Translations under genes and position numbers: made by a program | In this document: piece after piece, positions 14,605 through 23,882 of the stretch | How positions within the stretch are numbered: the stretch's first letter is position 1 | Layout: every line of letters starts with the position of its first letter | Notes under the pieces: generated by a model | Told to the model about the DNA's origin: nothing | The model's database searches: none | Seen by the model: only the letters and a program-made list of their open reading frames with translations | Source: DATLLN01 sp963809205 | GTDB lineage: Bacteria > Actinomycetota > Thermoleophilia > Gaiellales > JAICJC01 | NCBI GenBank assembly: GCA_963809205.1 | Contig: CAWEIS010000014.1 | Location: 62,001 to 126,000, forward strand | Direction of reading: 5' to 3' | DNA length: 64,000 nt

Positions 14605-17600
14605 TCAGGCGGTCTCGAGCGCGGCCTCGTGCAGAGCCGGATCGCTCGGCATCCGCCGCGAGAGCACCTTGGACTCGCCGTCGCCGGCCATGGTCACGCC
14701 GTACAGCACGTCGGCGACCTCCATCGTCCGGCGCTGGTGCGTGATCACCACGAACTGCGCCTTGTCCTGGTAGGCGCGCAGCAGGTCGAGGAAGCGGTCG
14801 ATGTTGGCGTCGTCGAGGGCGGCCTCGACCTCGTCCAGCAGGTAGAACGGCGACGGCTTGGTCAGCATCAGCGCGAACAGGAAGGCGATCGCCGTCAGCG
14901 ACTTCTCGCCGCCCGAGAGCAGCGAGAGCGACTCGATGCGCTTGCCGGCCGGCCGCACCTCGAGCTCGACGCCCTGCTCGGTGTCGGCCTCCTCGACGAC
15001 CTCCTCGGCCCCGTCGTCCGTTTCCTCGGGGGGCTTCGCGGCCGAGACCACGTCCCGCTCCGTCAGGCGCAGCCGGCCGCTGCCGCCGGGAAACAGCGTG
15101 CCGATCACCTCGGCGAAGTGGTGCGCGACCGACTCGAAGGTGGCGGCGAACCGCTCGTCGATGGTGGCCGTCAGGTCGCGGATCAGGCCGCGCAGTTCGG
15201 CCAGCGAGGTCTCCAGGTCGTCGCACTGGGCCGACAGGTCGTCCGCGCGCACCTTCTCCTGCTCGTACTCCTCGGCGGCCAGCGGGTTGACGGCACCCAG
15301 GCTCTCGCGGCGCCGCTCGAGCCGCTCGAGGCGCGCAGCGAGCGCGGCGGCCTCGTCCGGCAGCAGCGGCTCGGCCGGCTCCTCCCACTCCACCTCGAAC
15401 GCCGTCGGCCAGCTCCGCGCGGCGGCGGGTCAGCTCCTCGCTGCGCTCCGCACCGCGTGCCAGCGACACCTCGACCTCGGTCACGGCCGACGAGACCTCC
15501 CGCGCCCGAGCCTGGGCCTGCGCCTCGGCCGTCGCGCAGCTCTGCAGCTCGGTCGCCAGCTGCGTCGCCCGGGCCTCGATCTCCTGGATTCCGCTGCGCG
15601 CCGGCTCGGCCAGCCGCTCGGCGGCGTCCTGGCAGGCCTCCAGCTCGGCCATCATCGCCCGGATTGCGGGCACCGCGGCGGCCGCGGCGACGGCCGCACC
15701 GTGGGCGCGCTCGGCCGATGCCAGCGCCCGTGCGGCGCCCTCGCGGGCCCGCTCGGCCTCCCGCGTGAAGCGCTCGATCCGCTCGTTGGCCGCCGCGATC
15801 CGCGCGCCCAGCCGGGCGGCCTCGTCGGCCAGCTGCCGGCGCGCGGCTTCGAGCGAGGAGTGGCGCTCGTCGGCCGCCTGCGCGGCCTCGCGGCGCTCGG
15901 TCGAGCGACGCCTCGTAGCCGGCGGAGAGCGCCTGCAGCTCCGCCAGCCGGGCCGTCCCCGTCTCCAGATCCCGCTCGGCCAGGTCGCGGGCGGCGTCGC
16001 TGCGCGCCAGCTCGTCGGCCAGGCGGTCGCGCCGGTCGGCAGCCCTGCGCCGGGACTGTGCCACCTCTGCCTCCGCGGCGCGGGTCTCGTGCAGCCGCGA
16101 CCGCGCCGCCAGCTCGGCCTGCACCGCCGCGTCCAGCGCCGTCGCGGCGCCGGCCGCCCGCTCGGCGGCATCGGCCGACGCCCGCTCCAGCGAGCCGTGC
16201 TCGCCGGTCAGCCGGTCGCGCTCGGCGCGGGCCGAGAGCCATGCGGCCTCGCCGGCGTCGGGGACCCGCCACAGCTCTCCGCGATCAGCATCGATTCCCG
16301 CCCCGTCGGCGGTCACGGCAACGCCCTGCTCGACCGCGGCCAGATCGTCCACCAGCCACACGCCCTCGATCGCCCAGGCCAGCGACGGATCGCGTAGCGT
16401 CGCCACCTCGGACAGGGGTCGACCGCCCGCCGGCGCACGGCCGTCGCCGCGTGCGGCGCGTCCCGTGACCACCGCCAGCTCGCCGCTGGCCTCGCGCACC
16501 ATGTCCAGCGCGTCCTCCAGCCGCTCCGTCACGACCGCGCCGGCGCGCCACCCGAGCGCCGCGGCCACCGCGCGCTCGTACCCCGGCGCCGCCTCGATCC
16601 CGGTGACCAGCAGCCGGGCTCCGCGGTCGCGCAGCGCGCGCGCCGCCGGAGGCAGGCCGTCCCCCCGCTCGATCGCTGCGTCCAGCGTCTCCAGCCGCGC
16701 CGCCAGCGCCGCCAGCCGCTCGGCCGCCCCGGCCGACGCCTCACGCGCCCCGCGGTCGGCCTCGCGCGCCGCCGCCGCCCGCTCCTCGTGCTCCGCCGCC
16801 TCGGCGGTCGCCGCCGCCAGCTGGTCGGCGGCCTCGGCGATCCGGGCCTCGAGCGCCGTCACCTCGGCCTCCGCAGTGTCCAGCTCGCCGCGCGATCCCT
16901 CGGACGTGCCGCCCAGCTCGCCCAGCCTCGACCGCAGATCGGCCAGCCGGGCGATGCCCGTCTCGACGTCCCGCCGAAGGTTCGCCGCCTGGCCCTGGGC
17001 TTCCGCGTGCGCCCGGCGCGCGTCGAGCGCCGCCGCCAGCGCGGCTTCGGCAGCTGCCGCCGCGTCGCCCAGGCCGCCCTGGTCGGACGCCTCCAGCGCC
17101 GCCACCTCGGCCACGTGCTGCTGCGCCGCCACGTCGGCCGCCTCGGCCTCGGCGGCCAGCCGCTCCGCCTCGCGGCCGTCGGCCTCGGCATCGACGCGGC
17201 GCCGCGCCTCGGCGCGCTCCAGCTCGGCGACGGTGCGGTCGGCGCGGGCGCGCTGCGCGGACAGCCGCTCGCGCGACGTCTCGAATGCGTAGAACGCACG
17301 TGCCGCCCGCTCCTGCGCGCCGGCCAGGCCGGCCAGCTCTCGCTCGGCCGTGGACCGCCGCTCGCCGATCTTCGCGACCTCGGCGTCGATCGTGTCGCGT
17401 GACGAGGTCTGGGTCTCCAGGCGCGTGCGCAGCTCGGTCGAGCGCTCGCGCTCGCCCAGCAGCTCCGATGAGAGCAGCGAGATGCGCCCCGCCGCGATCT
17501 CGGCGCCCAGCTTGGCGGCGCGGTCGGCGGCCGTCGCCTGCATCGCCAACGGCCGCAGCCGGGCGCGCACCTCGCGCTCGAGGTCGCGGGCCCGCTCCAG

Positions 17601-18161
17601 CTCGCCCTCCACGCGGGACAGCTTCGACTCGGCGCGCGAGCGGCGGCGCTGGTACTTGCCGAGGCCGGCCGCCTCCTCGACGAACCGGCGCCGCTCGTGC
17701 GGCTTGGCCAGCAGGATCTCCTCCACCCGGCCCTGGCCGATCACCGAGTGCATCTCGCGGCCGAGCCCGGTATCGGACAGCAGCTCCAGCACGTCCAGGC
17801 GGCGGACGCGCGCGCGGTTGATGAAGTACTCGCTCTCGCCGTCGCGGGTCAGACGGCGCATGATCGAGACCTCGCCGAACTCGATGGGCAGGGTCGCGCA
17901 CTCGTTGTCGAGCACCAGCTCGACCTCGCAGACGCCGGCCGGAGGGCGCGAGTCGGTGCCGCCGAACAGCACGTCGAGGCCGGACGGCGCGCGCAGCTGC
18001 GCCGGCGACTGCACCGCCATCGCCCACTGCAGAGCGTCGGCGATGTTCGACTTGCCGCTGCCGTTGGGCCCGACGACCACGGCGATGCCGTGCTCGAACG
18101 CGAGCTCGACGCCGTGGGCGAAGGACTTGAACCCGCGCATCCTCAACGTCTTCAGGTGCAT
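14605..18161 (-). CDS. smc: Chromosome segregation ATPase SMC, interrupted by two single-base frame breaks
   Basis: Condensin ATPase acting with ScpA/ScpB (encoded at 55.9-57.2 kb). From ATG 18161 the first frame gives the head MHLKTLRMRGFKSFAHG and Walker A VVVGPNGSGKSNIADAL, a long coiled coil and hinge (around residues 500-650). Near 15899 the coiled coil continues in the next frame (AAQAADERHSSLEAARR), and near 15402 it shifts again to EWEEPAEPLLPDEAAAL, ending with the signature LSLLSGGEKSLTAIAFLFAL and Walker B YLLDEVEAALDD. Removing one base at each break restores about 1,184 residues, the normal SMC length. A Shine-Dalgarno AGAGGAGA precedes the start. Confidence 0.93.
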
Positions 18162-18180
18162 CGCCTGGCTGGTCTCCTCT

Positions 18181-18852
18181 CTACCCCGGCGGATTGCCGC
18201 CGGCCATTCCGCGCAGCGCCTCTTTGGCGGCTGCCTGCTCGGACGCCTTCTTGCTCGGCCCCGATCCCCGGCCGAGCTCCCGCCCCTCGACGAGCGCCGC
18301 GGTCGTGTAGCGGCGGTCGTGGTCAGGGCCGGTCGTCTCGACCAGCTCATACGTTACCGATGCCCCCCGACGAGCAAGGTCCTCCTGGAGGACAGTCTTG
18401 TGGTCGACGTGCTTGTCGGCCGCGTAGGCGACCCGCTCGGCGAACGCCTCCACGACGGCCGGCACGACCTCTTTGGCGCCGAACTCGAGGTAGGACGCGC
18501 CGATCACGGCCTCGATCACCTCCGCCATCACGCTGGACGACCCGGCAATCGTCTCGGCGGCCAGCGCGGCGTCGCCTCCCAGTTCGCGTCCGCGGTCGGC
18601 GAGGTCGCGGTCAAGCCCCAGCCGGCGGGCGACCACCGCGCAGCTCTCGCGGGACACGACGTGCGCCCGGATCCGCGCCAGCTCACCCTCGGCACGATCC
18701 GGAAACCGGGCGAACAGGTGCGCCGCGATCGAGACGCCGAGCACGCTGTCGCCGAGGAACTCGAGGCGCTCGTAGGAGCGCGACCGGTCCTCGACCCACG
18801 AGGAGTGGGTCAGGGCCTGCGCACGGAGGCCCGGCGGTAACGCGTCAATCAG
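18181..18852 (-). CDS. rnc: Ribonuclease III, start codon uncertain
   Basis: Double-strand RNA endonuclease for rRNA and mRNA processing. The catalytic signature YERLEFLGDSVLGVSIA, then AEVIEAVIGASYLEFGAKE, and the C-terminal double-strand RNA-binding domain KTVLQEDLARRGASVTYELV to KKASEQAAAKEALRGM are complete. The first canonical start (GTG 18744) lies inside the catalytic signature and cannot be right. The frame continues upstream through ALTHSSWVEDRSRS to CTG 18852 (LIDALPPGLRAQ), which gives 223 residues, a normal length. No ATG, GTG or TTG exists between there and acpP, so a CTG start or a sequence error is implied. Confidence 0.92.
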   Translation of the reverse strand: MIDALPPGLRAQALTHSSWVEDRSRSYERLEFLGDSVLGVSIAAHLFARFPDRAEGELARIRAHVVSRESCAVVARRLGLDRDLADRGRELGGDAALAAETIAGSSSVMAEVIEAVIGASYLEFGAKEVVPAVVEAFAERVAYAADKHVDHKTVLQEDLARRGASVTYELVETTGPDHDRRYTTAALVEGRELGRGSGPSKKASEQAAAKEALRGMAGGNPPG

Positions 18853-18874
18853 TGCGCGAAGTGCGCGGTGACGG

Positions 18875-19114
18875 CTAGGAGTGGGACGTGACGTAGTCGA
18901 CGGCCTGGCCGACGGTCTCGATCTTCTGCGCGTCCTCGTCGGAGATCTTCATGTCGAACTGGTCCTCGAGCTCCATGATCAGCTCGACGAGGTCGAGCGA
19001 ATCGGCGTCGAGGTCGCCCTGGAAGGACGCGGTCTCGACCACTTGATCCTGATCGACTCCGAGCTGTTCCACCAGGATTCCCCTGACGCGATCCAACGCC
19101 TCCTCACGAGTCAT
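18875..19114 (-). CDS. acpP: Acyl carrier protein
   Basis: Carrier of growing acyl chains for fatty acid synthesis. The 79-residue acidic protein has the phosphopantetheine site LDADSLDLVELIMELED with serine in DSL. It is flanked by plsX and rnc, the conserved arrangement. Its ATG overlaps the plsX stop as ATGA. Confidence 0.97.
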   Translation of the reverse strand: MTREEALDRVRGILVEQLGVDQDQVVETASFQGDLDADSLDLVELIMELEDQFDMKISDEDAQKIETVGQAVDYVTSHS

Positions 19115-20190
19115 TGCTGGCTCTCTCCATTCTCCGGTTGAACGACGACGGGGACTGTATGTTGCGGAGCGGTGTCCTGCAAGTCGGCCGAGCCCTCCGC
19201 CTCGGCGAGCCCCTGTTCCATCCGCTCGACCACGCCTGACTGGACACCGCGCGCAGCGTACAGGATCGCGTTGCGGACCGCCCGCCGCCCCGAGCTGCCG
19301 TGCGCGATCACCGAGAGGCCGCGGACGCCCAGCAGGTACGCGCCGCCGTAGGTGTCCGGGTCGTGGCGGTGCGCCACGTCGCGCAGGGCCGGCCGCAGCA
19401 GCAGGCCGCCGAGCTTCGCGCGGGTCGACGACGCGGCTGCCTCACGCAGCTCCTCGAACAGCGTCTTACCGGCGCCCTCCAGGCCCTTCAGCAGCACGTT
19501 GCCCGAGAAGCCGTCGGCGACGATCACCCGAAACTCGCTGCGCAGCGCGTCGCGCCCCTCGCAGTTGCCGGCGAAGTCGATCGGCGCCGCCGCGAGCAGC
19601 GCATGCGCCTCAAGCGTCAGCGAGCTGCCCTTGGTGGCCTCCTCGCCGATCGAGAGCAGGCCCACCCGCGGCGAGGAGATGCCCAGCACCTGCTCGGCGA
19701 AGACGGAGCCCATGACGGCGAACTGGAGCAGGTTCTCGGCCTTGGTCTCCGCGTTCGCCCCCGCGTCGATCAGCACGTTCGGGCCCGACTTGCCGGGCAG
19801 GACGACGGCGATCCCCGGCCGGACGACGCGTTTGATGCGGCCGATCGTCAGCAGCGACGACGCCAGCATCGCGCCGGTCGAGCCGGCCGACAGCGCGGCG
19901 CCGGCGCGACCCTCCTTGACCAGCCGGCAGGCGGTGACCAGGGACGAGTCCGGCTTCGAGCGGACGGCCTGCACGGGCTCGTCGTGGAAGTCGATGACAT
20001 CGGGGGCATCGACCAGCTCGACGCTCGCAGACCCGCCGTGCGCCGCGAGCTCCTGCTCCAGCTGCGCCAGCGGGCCGCACAGCGCGATGGCGGCGCCATC
20101 GGCGGCAGCGTCGACTGCTCCGGCAACGATCTCCGAAGGCGCGCGGTCGCCGCCCATTGCGTCCACGGCGACGGTCACGGCGGCGGCCAT
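19111..20190 (-). CDS. plsX: Phosphate acyltransferase PlsX
   Basis: Converts acyl-ACP plus phosphate to acyl-phosphate, the first step of the PlsX/PlsY phospholipid route. The 359-residue product begins VTVAVDAMGGDRAPSEIVAG and keeps AALSAGSTGAMLASSLLTIG, DAGANAETKAENLLQFA, and the late GGAYLLGVRGLSVIAHGSS. It is coupled to acpP and lies 20 bp after rpmF, a classic rpmF-plsX-acp cluster. Confidence 0.96.
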   Translation of the reverse strand: MAAAVTVAVDAMGGDRAPSEIVAGAVDAAADGAAIALCGPLAQLEQELAAHGGSASVELVDAPDVIDFHDEPVQAVRSKPDSSLVTACRLVKEGRAGAALSAGSTGAMLASSLLTIGRIKRVVRPGIAVVLPGKSGPNVLIDAGANAETKAENLLQFAVMGSVFAEQVLGISSPRVGLLSIGEEATKGSSLTLEAHALLAAAPIDFAGNCEGRDALRSEFRVIVADGFSGNVLLKGLEGAGKTLFEELREAAASSTRAKLGGLLLRPALRDVAHRHDPDTYGGAYLLGVRGLSVIAHGSSGRRAVRNAILYAARGVQSGVVERMEQGLAEAEGSADLQDTAPQHTVPVVVQPENGESQQ

Positions 20191-20210
20191 CGGCCGGCCA
20201 TCCCCTCGGG

Positions 20211-20399
20211 CTACGGCGCGATCTCGGTCAGCGTCTCGACCTCACGGCCCCGGTACTGCCCGCAGTTCTCGCACACGTGGTGCGGCCGCACGGGGCTGTG
20301 GCAGTGGGGGCAGGTCGAGAGCACCGGCGCCGAGATGCGATGGGTCGCACGGCGCTTGTCGCGGCGGGCCTTCGAGGTCTTTCGCTTGGGGACGGCCAT
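20211..20399 (-). CDS. rpmF: 50S ribosomal protein L32
   Basis: 62-residue large-subunit protein beginning AVPKRKTSKARRDKRRATH. It keeps a zinc ribbon with CPHC and CENC pairs, so it is the zinc-binding (C+) form. It lies between the DUF177 gene and plsX. A TATAAC hexamer (20408-20413) 8 nt before the ATG may be an internal promoter. Confidence 0.97.
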   Translation of the reverse strand: MAVPKRKTSKARRDKRRATHRISAPVLSTCPHCHSPVRPHHVCENCGQYRGREVETLTEIAP

Positions 20400-20408
20400 A
20401 ACGGTGGG

Positions 20409-20912
20409 TTATAGCAGGTCTTTCAGCGCATCCCAGCGGCTGTCGGTCTGGGGCTCGCCGCAGTCGTGCGGCACGCCGGCCTGGAGCCGCTCGCCGCAGT
20501 GCGGGCAGAGCCCGGCGCAGTCCGGGTCGCACAGCACCTGCGCCGGGAGCTCGAGCGCGATCGCGTCGCGCACCCAGCGCTCGATGTCCAGCTCCTCCGT
20601 CGCCAGGTACTCGCTGGTCAGCTCGTCGTCGCCCTCCACGGCGGCGCCGTGCTCGTGGTACTCACGGGCGACAACGTCCAGCTCCAGCCGTGCCGGCTCG
20701 AGGCAACGCATGCACGGTCCCTCGACCGCGGCGTGGAACGACAGCTTCATGTACAGGCCACTGGTCGACGGCTGCAGCTCGACCTCCACCGGCAGGATCG
20801 GCGGGACGATCTCGTAGCGCTGCCCGCCCAGGGTGAACGGGTCGAGCGTGAGCTCGATCCGTTCCCGGCGGACGACGCCCGGCTCGAGACGCAGGGCACG
20901 AAGATCCAGCAT
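20409..20912 (-). CDS. DUF177/YceD family protein
   Basis: 167-residue protein of the YceD/DUF177 family, which accompanies rpmF in most bacteria and is linked to 23S rRNA accumulation. It has the family core FHAAVEGPCMRCLEPARLELD and a C-terminal cysteine cluster (VLCDPDCAGLCPHCGERL) that looks like a zinc site. It starts 3 bp after the sepIVA-like stop... the two are tightly packed in one transcript. The molecular role is inferred from relatives only. Confidence 0.9.
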   Translation of the reverse strand: MLDLRALRLEPGVVRRERIELTLDPFTLGGQRYEIVPPILPVEVELQPSTSGLYMKLSFHAAVEGPCMRCLEPARLELDVVAREYHEHGAAVEGDDELTSEYLATEELDIERWVRDAIALELPAQVLCDPDCAGLCPHCGERLQAGVPHDCGEPQTDSRWDALKDLL

Positions 20913-20914
20913 CG

Positions 20915-21406
20915 CTACGTCGTGACGTCGTAGCCGGCGGTCGCGCCGCCGGTCCGCTCCTGCGACCCCTGAGCCAGCTGCTCCCGGCCGCGCTGCACGG
21001 CGGTCAGGAACTTGCCCAGGTTGACTTCGAGGTGCTCGAGGATGCCGTCGGCGTAGTCCTCGGCGGCCAGCCGCGTCTCCCGCTCCTTGCTGCGGGCCTG
21101 CTCCATGATCTCGTGGGCCTGCCGCTCGGCAAGCTTGACGATCTCCTGCTGGGACGCCTCCCGCTCTGCCTGGTCACGGGCCTCGTTCACCAGCCGCTCG
21201 GCCTCGCGCTTCGCTTCGGCCAGCATCTCCTGGCGCTCCTTGACGATCCACCTTGCCTGCTTGATCTCCTCGGGGATCGTCGACCGCATCTGGTCGATGA
21301 TCTCCCAGATCTCCTCACGGTCGATACGCACCTGGTCGGTCATGGGCACGCTCTTCGCGTTCTGCACCATCTCGTCCAGCTTGTCGATCAGCACCAGTAC
21401 GTCCAA
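20915..21406 (-). CDS. DivIVA-domain coiled-coil protein, SepIVA-like
   Basis: 163-residue, mostly coiled-coil protein. The N-terminus MDVLVLIDKLDEMVQNAKSV and the charged helix EIKQARWIVKERQEMLAEAK resemble mycobacterial SepIVA, a septum-associated DivIVA-like factor, and it sits between coaD/rsmD and DUF177-rnc as in mycobacteria. The start is TTG, with a good Shine-Dalgarno sequence GAGGAGA about 6 nt upstream. The C-terminus is low-complexity and probably disordered. The division role is inferred by homology and context. Confidence 0.8.
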   Translation of the reverse strand: MDVLVLIDKLDEMVQNAKSVPMTDQVRIDREEIWEIIDQMRSTIPEEIKQARWIVKERQEMLAEAKREAERLVNEARDQAEREASQQEIVKLAERQAHEIMEQARSKERETRLAAEDYADGILEHLEVNLGKFLTAVQRGREQLAQGSQERTGGATAGYDVTT

Positions 21407-21423
21407 CGGGGTCTCCTCACTTC

Positions 21424-21921
21424 CTACGGGTGGTCACCGGCCGCGTGAATCTCTGCCAGCCGCCGTGCGACCTGCTCCGGTACGTACTCTGCCACGGGAC
21501 CGCCGAACGAGGCGATCTCACGTACGCCACGGGATGACAGGAAACTGTACTTGGGGGAGCTCATCAGATAGATCGTCTCGATCTCCGGGGCCAGCCCACG
21601 GTTGAGATTGTTCATCTGGAACTCCCATTCGAAGTCCGAGACGGCGCGCAGCCCCTTGACGATCGCGATCGCGCCGTGCGAGCGGGCGAACTCGACCACC
21701 AGGTCGGCGAACCCCTCGACGGTCACGTTGTCGCCCTCGACGGACTGCTCGATGAACGCGATCCGCTCCTCGAGCGGGAACATGGTCTGCTTGTGCCGGG
21801 GCGCGCGGACGACGCCGACCACCACCCGGTCGAACACCTCGGCCGCCCGCTGGATGATGTCAAGGTGGCCAACGGTCACCGGGTCGTACGTCCCCGGGCA
21901 CACCGCGATCCGGTCAGCCAT
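21424..21921 (-). CDS. coaD: Phosphopantetheine adenylyltransferase
   Basis: Adenylates 4'-phosphopantetheine to dephospho-CoA, the fourth step of CoA synthesis; coaE is at 57.8 kb. The 165-residue nucleotidyltransferase has CPGTYDPVTVGHLDIIQRAA with the T/HxGH motif, and the late YLMSSPKYSFLSSRGVREIA with the ISSS-like loop. It overlaps the end of rsmD by 8 bp. Confidence 0.97.
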   Translation of the reverse strand: MADRIAVCPGTYDPVTVGHLDIIQRAAEVFDRVVVGVVRAPRHKQTMFPLEERIAFIEQSVEGDNVTVEGFADLVVEFARSHGAIAIVKGLRAVSDFEWEFQMNNLNRGLAPEIETIYLMSSPKYSFLSSRGVREIASFGGPVAEYVPEQVARRLAEIHAAGDHP

Positions 21922-22456
21922 TGCGGTAGATGGTGAGGCGCTCGTCCCCGTAGCGGCGGCTGGTGTCGACGACGAGCCCGAGGTCGATCGGCTCGGAGGC
22001 AGCCGGCCCCTCGACGACCGCCAGGCCGTCCGGAACCAGTAATGCCGTGAGATGCAGGGAGAATGCCGGTTGCAAGGCGGCCAGCATCCTATAAGGCGGG
22101 TCGAGCAGGATCAAATCGTAGGCAGCCCCGTGCGCCGCCTCGGAGGCCATCCGGCGCACGGCATCGGCCCGGCGGACGGTGGTCCGGTCGGCGTAGTCCA
22201 GGGCGGCGGCGTTCGTCCGGATCGATCGCAGGGCGCCGGCCGAGGTCTCCCAGAACGTCGCATGGGCGGCGCCCCTCGACAGCGCCTCGAGGCCCAGCGC
22301 CCCGCTGCCGGCGAACGCGTCGAGCACGCGCAGGCCGGCAATGTCGCCGAGCATCGCGAACAGCGCCTCGCGGGCCCGGTCGCCCGTTGGCCGCGTCTCC
22401 CGTCCCGCGGGGGCCACCAGCCGCGCCCCCCGCTTCTCGCCCGCGATGATCCGCAC
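21914..22456 (-). CDS. rsmD: 16S rRNA (guanine(966)-N(2))-methyltransferase
   Basis: Methylates G966 of 16S rRNA in the assembled 30S subunit. The 180-residue Rossmann methyltransferase has VRIIAGEKRGARLVAP, RPTGDRAREALFAMLG, VLDAFAGSGALGLEALSRGA and the catalytic YDLILLDPPYRM. I chose GTG 22456, two bases beyond the upstream methyltransferase stop, because it gives the conserved RIIAG start; the open frame continues upstream inside that gene. Confidence 0.95.
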   Translation of the reverse strand: MRIIAGEKRGARLVAPAGRETRPTGDRAREALFAMLGDIAGLRVLDAFAGSGALGLEALSRGAAHATFWETSAGALRSIRTNAAALDYADRTTVRRADAVRRMASEAAHGAAYDLILLDPPYRMLAALQPAFSLHLTALLVPDGLAVVEGPAASEPIDLGLVVDTSRRYGDERLTIYRNG

Positions 22457-22458
22457 TC

Positions 22459-23168
22459 CTACCGCCTGGCTGCGCGGATATGCAGGAACAGCGGGACGCG
22501 CTGCCACCGCCGGTCGCGCTCGCTGTGCACCGCGTGCTCGGGCACGACGGCTCGCGCAGGCGCTCGACGACGAACCCGGCGTCCGCCAGCGCGTCGACGT
22601 ACGTCTCCAGCGGCACGTGGCGGCCGACGAACGTCATGTCCAGACCGTTGCGCGACACCGATTCGCGGTAGATGGAGCTGTCGAGATACGACCCCGCGAT
22701 CACGAACGACGCGTCCTCGAACTTCCCCGCTGCGTTGATCGGGTGGACGACCGCGAGGCACAACCGGCCGCCGGGGACAAGGACGCGAGCGGCCTCCCGC
22801 ACCGCCCCGGGCATGTCGTCCATGTCCATGAGCGTCAGGAAGGCGACGACCAGCTCGAACGACGCATCCGCAAAGGGCAGCGCGGCCGCGTCGGCGACGT
22901 CGAGCTCGATCGATGGATCGGCCTCGCGTGCTGCTGCGATCATCGCCTGCAAGCGGTCGACGCCGCGTACGTCGTAGCCCATGCCGGCCAGGTGGCGGGT
23001 CAGCCTGCCCTCGCCGCAGCCGAGGTCGAGGGTGCGCTTCGGCGGCTCGGGCAGTAGGGGCAGGAACTGATCGCGGTGGAACTGCCAGTAGCTGTCGAGC
23101 CCCGGCTCCCGTGCCCAGCGGATGAAATTCTCGGCGTTCTCGTCCCACGCCCGGCTGAGCTCGGTCAT
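22459..23168 (-). CDS. SAM-dependent methyltransferase (class I), one-base frame break near the 3' end
   Basis: Class I methyltransferase of about 236 residues. Motif I is TLDLGCGEGRLTRHLAG, with VRGVDRLQAMIAAAREAD and LVPGGRLCLAVVHP following, as in UbiE/small-molecule methyltransferases; the substrate is unknown. The frame runs well to VVERLREP and then breaks near 22549. The next frame continues VVPEHAVHSERDRRW to a stop at 22459 (RVPLFLHIRAARR). One missing C in a CC run would explain it. Without correction the frame would run through rsmD. Start and upstream zincin stop share one base (TGATG). Confidence 0.85.
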
Positions 23169-23827
23169 CAGCCGACCTCGCTGTCCCGGATCGGCGCGGC
23201 GTCGGGGCGCGGGTGGTTCCCGATCTCGTAGTGGTCGAGATCCTCTTCGGTCATGCCGAACAGGTGGCCGAGCTCGTGCAGCAACGTGCCATGGATCTGC
23301 CGCCGAAGCGCCTCACGGCTGCTGGCCGCGCGGATGATCGGCCGGCGGTAGAGCGTGATCTGCGACTCGCGGCCGAGCCGCTGGTACAGGCCGAGCACGC
23401 GGGGCTCGCCCGGCCGCTCGTCCTCGATGCCGATGGCGACGTTTATCTCGTCGATCTTCGTCTTCAGCCAGCCGGGCAGGGCATCCAGCTCCTCCTCGGT
23501 GATCCGCGCGAACTCGTCCTCCGTCGCGTCGAACGGCACGGGCGCGCCGGTGAACCGCTCGTCCAGCTGTTCGGCGCGCGCTGCCGCCTCGCGGTTCAGC
23601 GCCTGGGTCGACGCGACATCGGACGCCAGCTTCGCCGAGACGAGCCAGCCGAGACCGAAGATCGCCGCCAGCGCGATGACGATCAGCGGCGCGGTAGCCG
23701 CCGAGAGCCCGGGCACCCCAAGGATCACGTACTCGAGGGCGGCCGGGACGGCGATCAACAGCGTCAGCGGCGCGGCTGTCTCCAGGTCACCGCGGCCCAG
23801 GAATACAGCGAAGCGCCCGGACATCAC
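23168..23827 (-). CDS. Membrane-anchored minimal zincin metallopeptidase
   Basis: 219-residue protein. Residues 15-65 form two hydrophobic segments (AAPLTLLIAVPAALEYVILG and APLIVIALAAIFGLGWLV). The rest is a compact metallopeptidase of the small zincin family (PF06262-like), with GTLLHELGHLFGMTEEDLDHYEIG, an HExxH site plus a downstream third-ligand region. The soluble version of this family is common in actinobacteria; the fused membrane anchor is less usual. The substrate is unknown. It lies between recG and the methyltransferase. Confidence 0.78.
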   Translation of the reverse strand: MMSGRFAVFLGRGDLETAAPLTLLIAVPAALEYVILGVPGLSAATAPLIVIALAAIFGLGWLVSAKLASDVASTQALNREAAARAEQLDERFTGAPVPFDATEDEFARITEEELDALPGWLKTKIDEINVAIGIEDERPGEPRVLGLYQRLGRESQITLYRRPIIRAASSREALRRQIHGTLLHELGHLFGMTEEDLDHYEIGNHPRPDAAPIRDSEVG

Positions 23828-23851
23828 CCTCGAGATCGTACCGGCGCCCGA

Positions 23852-23882
23852 TGTAACAAAGGGGTCTGACCCCGTTGTTACA
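23852..23882. repeat. REP-like 31-bp inverted repeat at the recG 3' end
   Basis: Arms TGTAACAAAGGGGTC and GACCCCGTTGTTACA match at 14 of 15 positions around one central T. It is the same element as at 48975-49005 and shares its GGGGTC/GACCCC core with 34312-34334 and 34505-34527. It abuts the recG stop and may act as a 3' hairpin. Confidence 0.85.

Noticed and set aside
15183..18350. smc as a programmed-frameshift gene
   Set aside because: Two breaks of the same sign, no slippery heptamer or downstream pseudoknot seen; errors explain it better.
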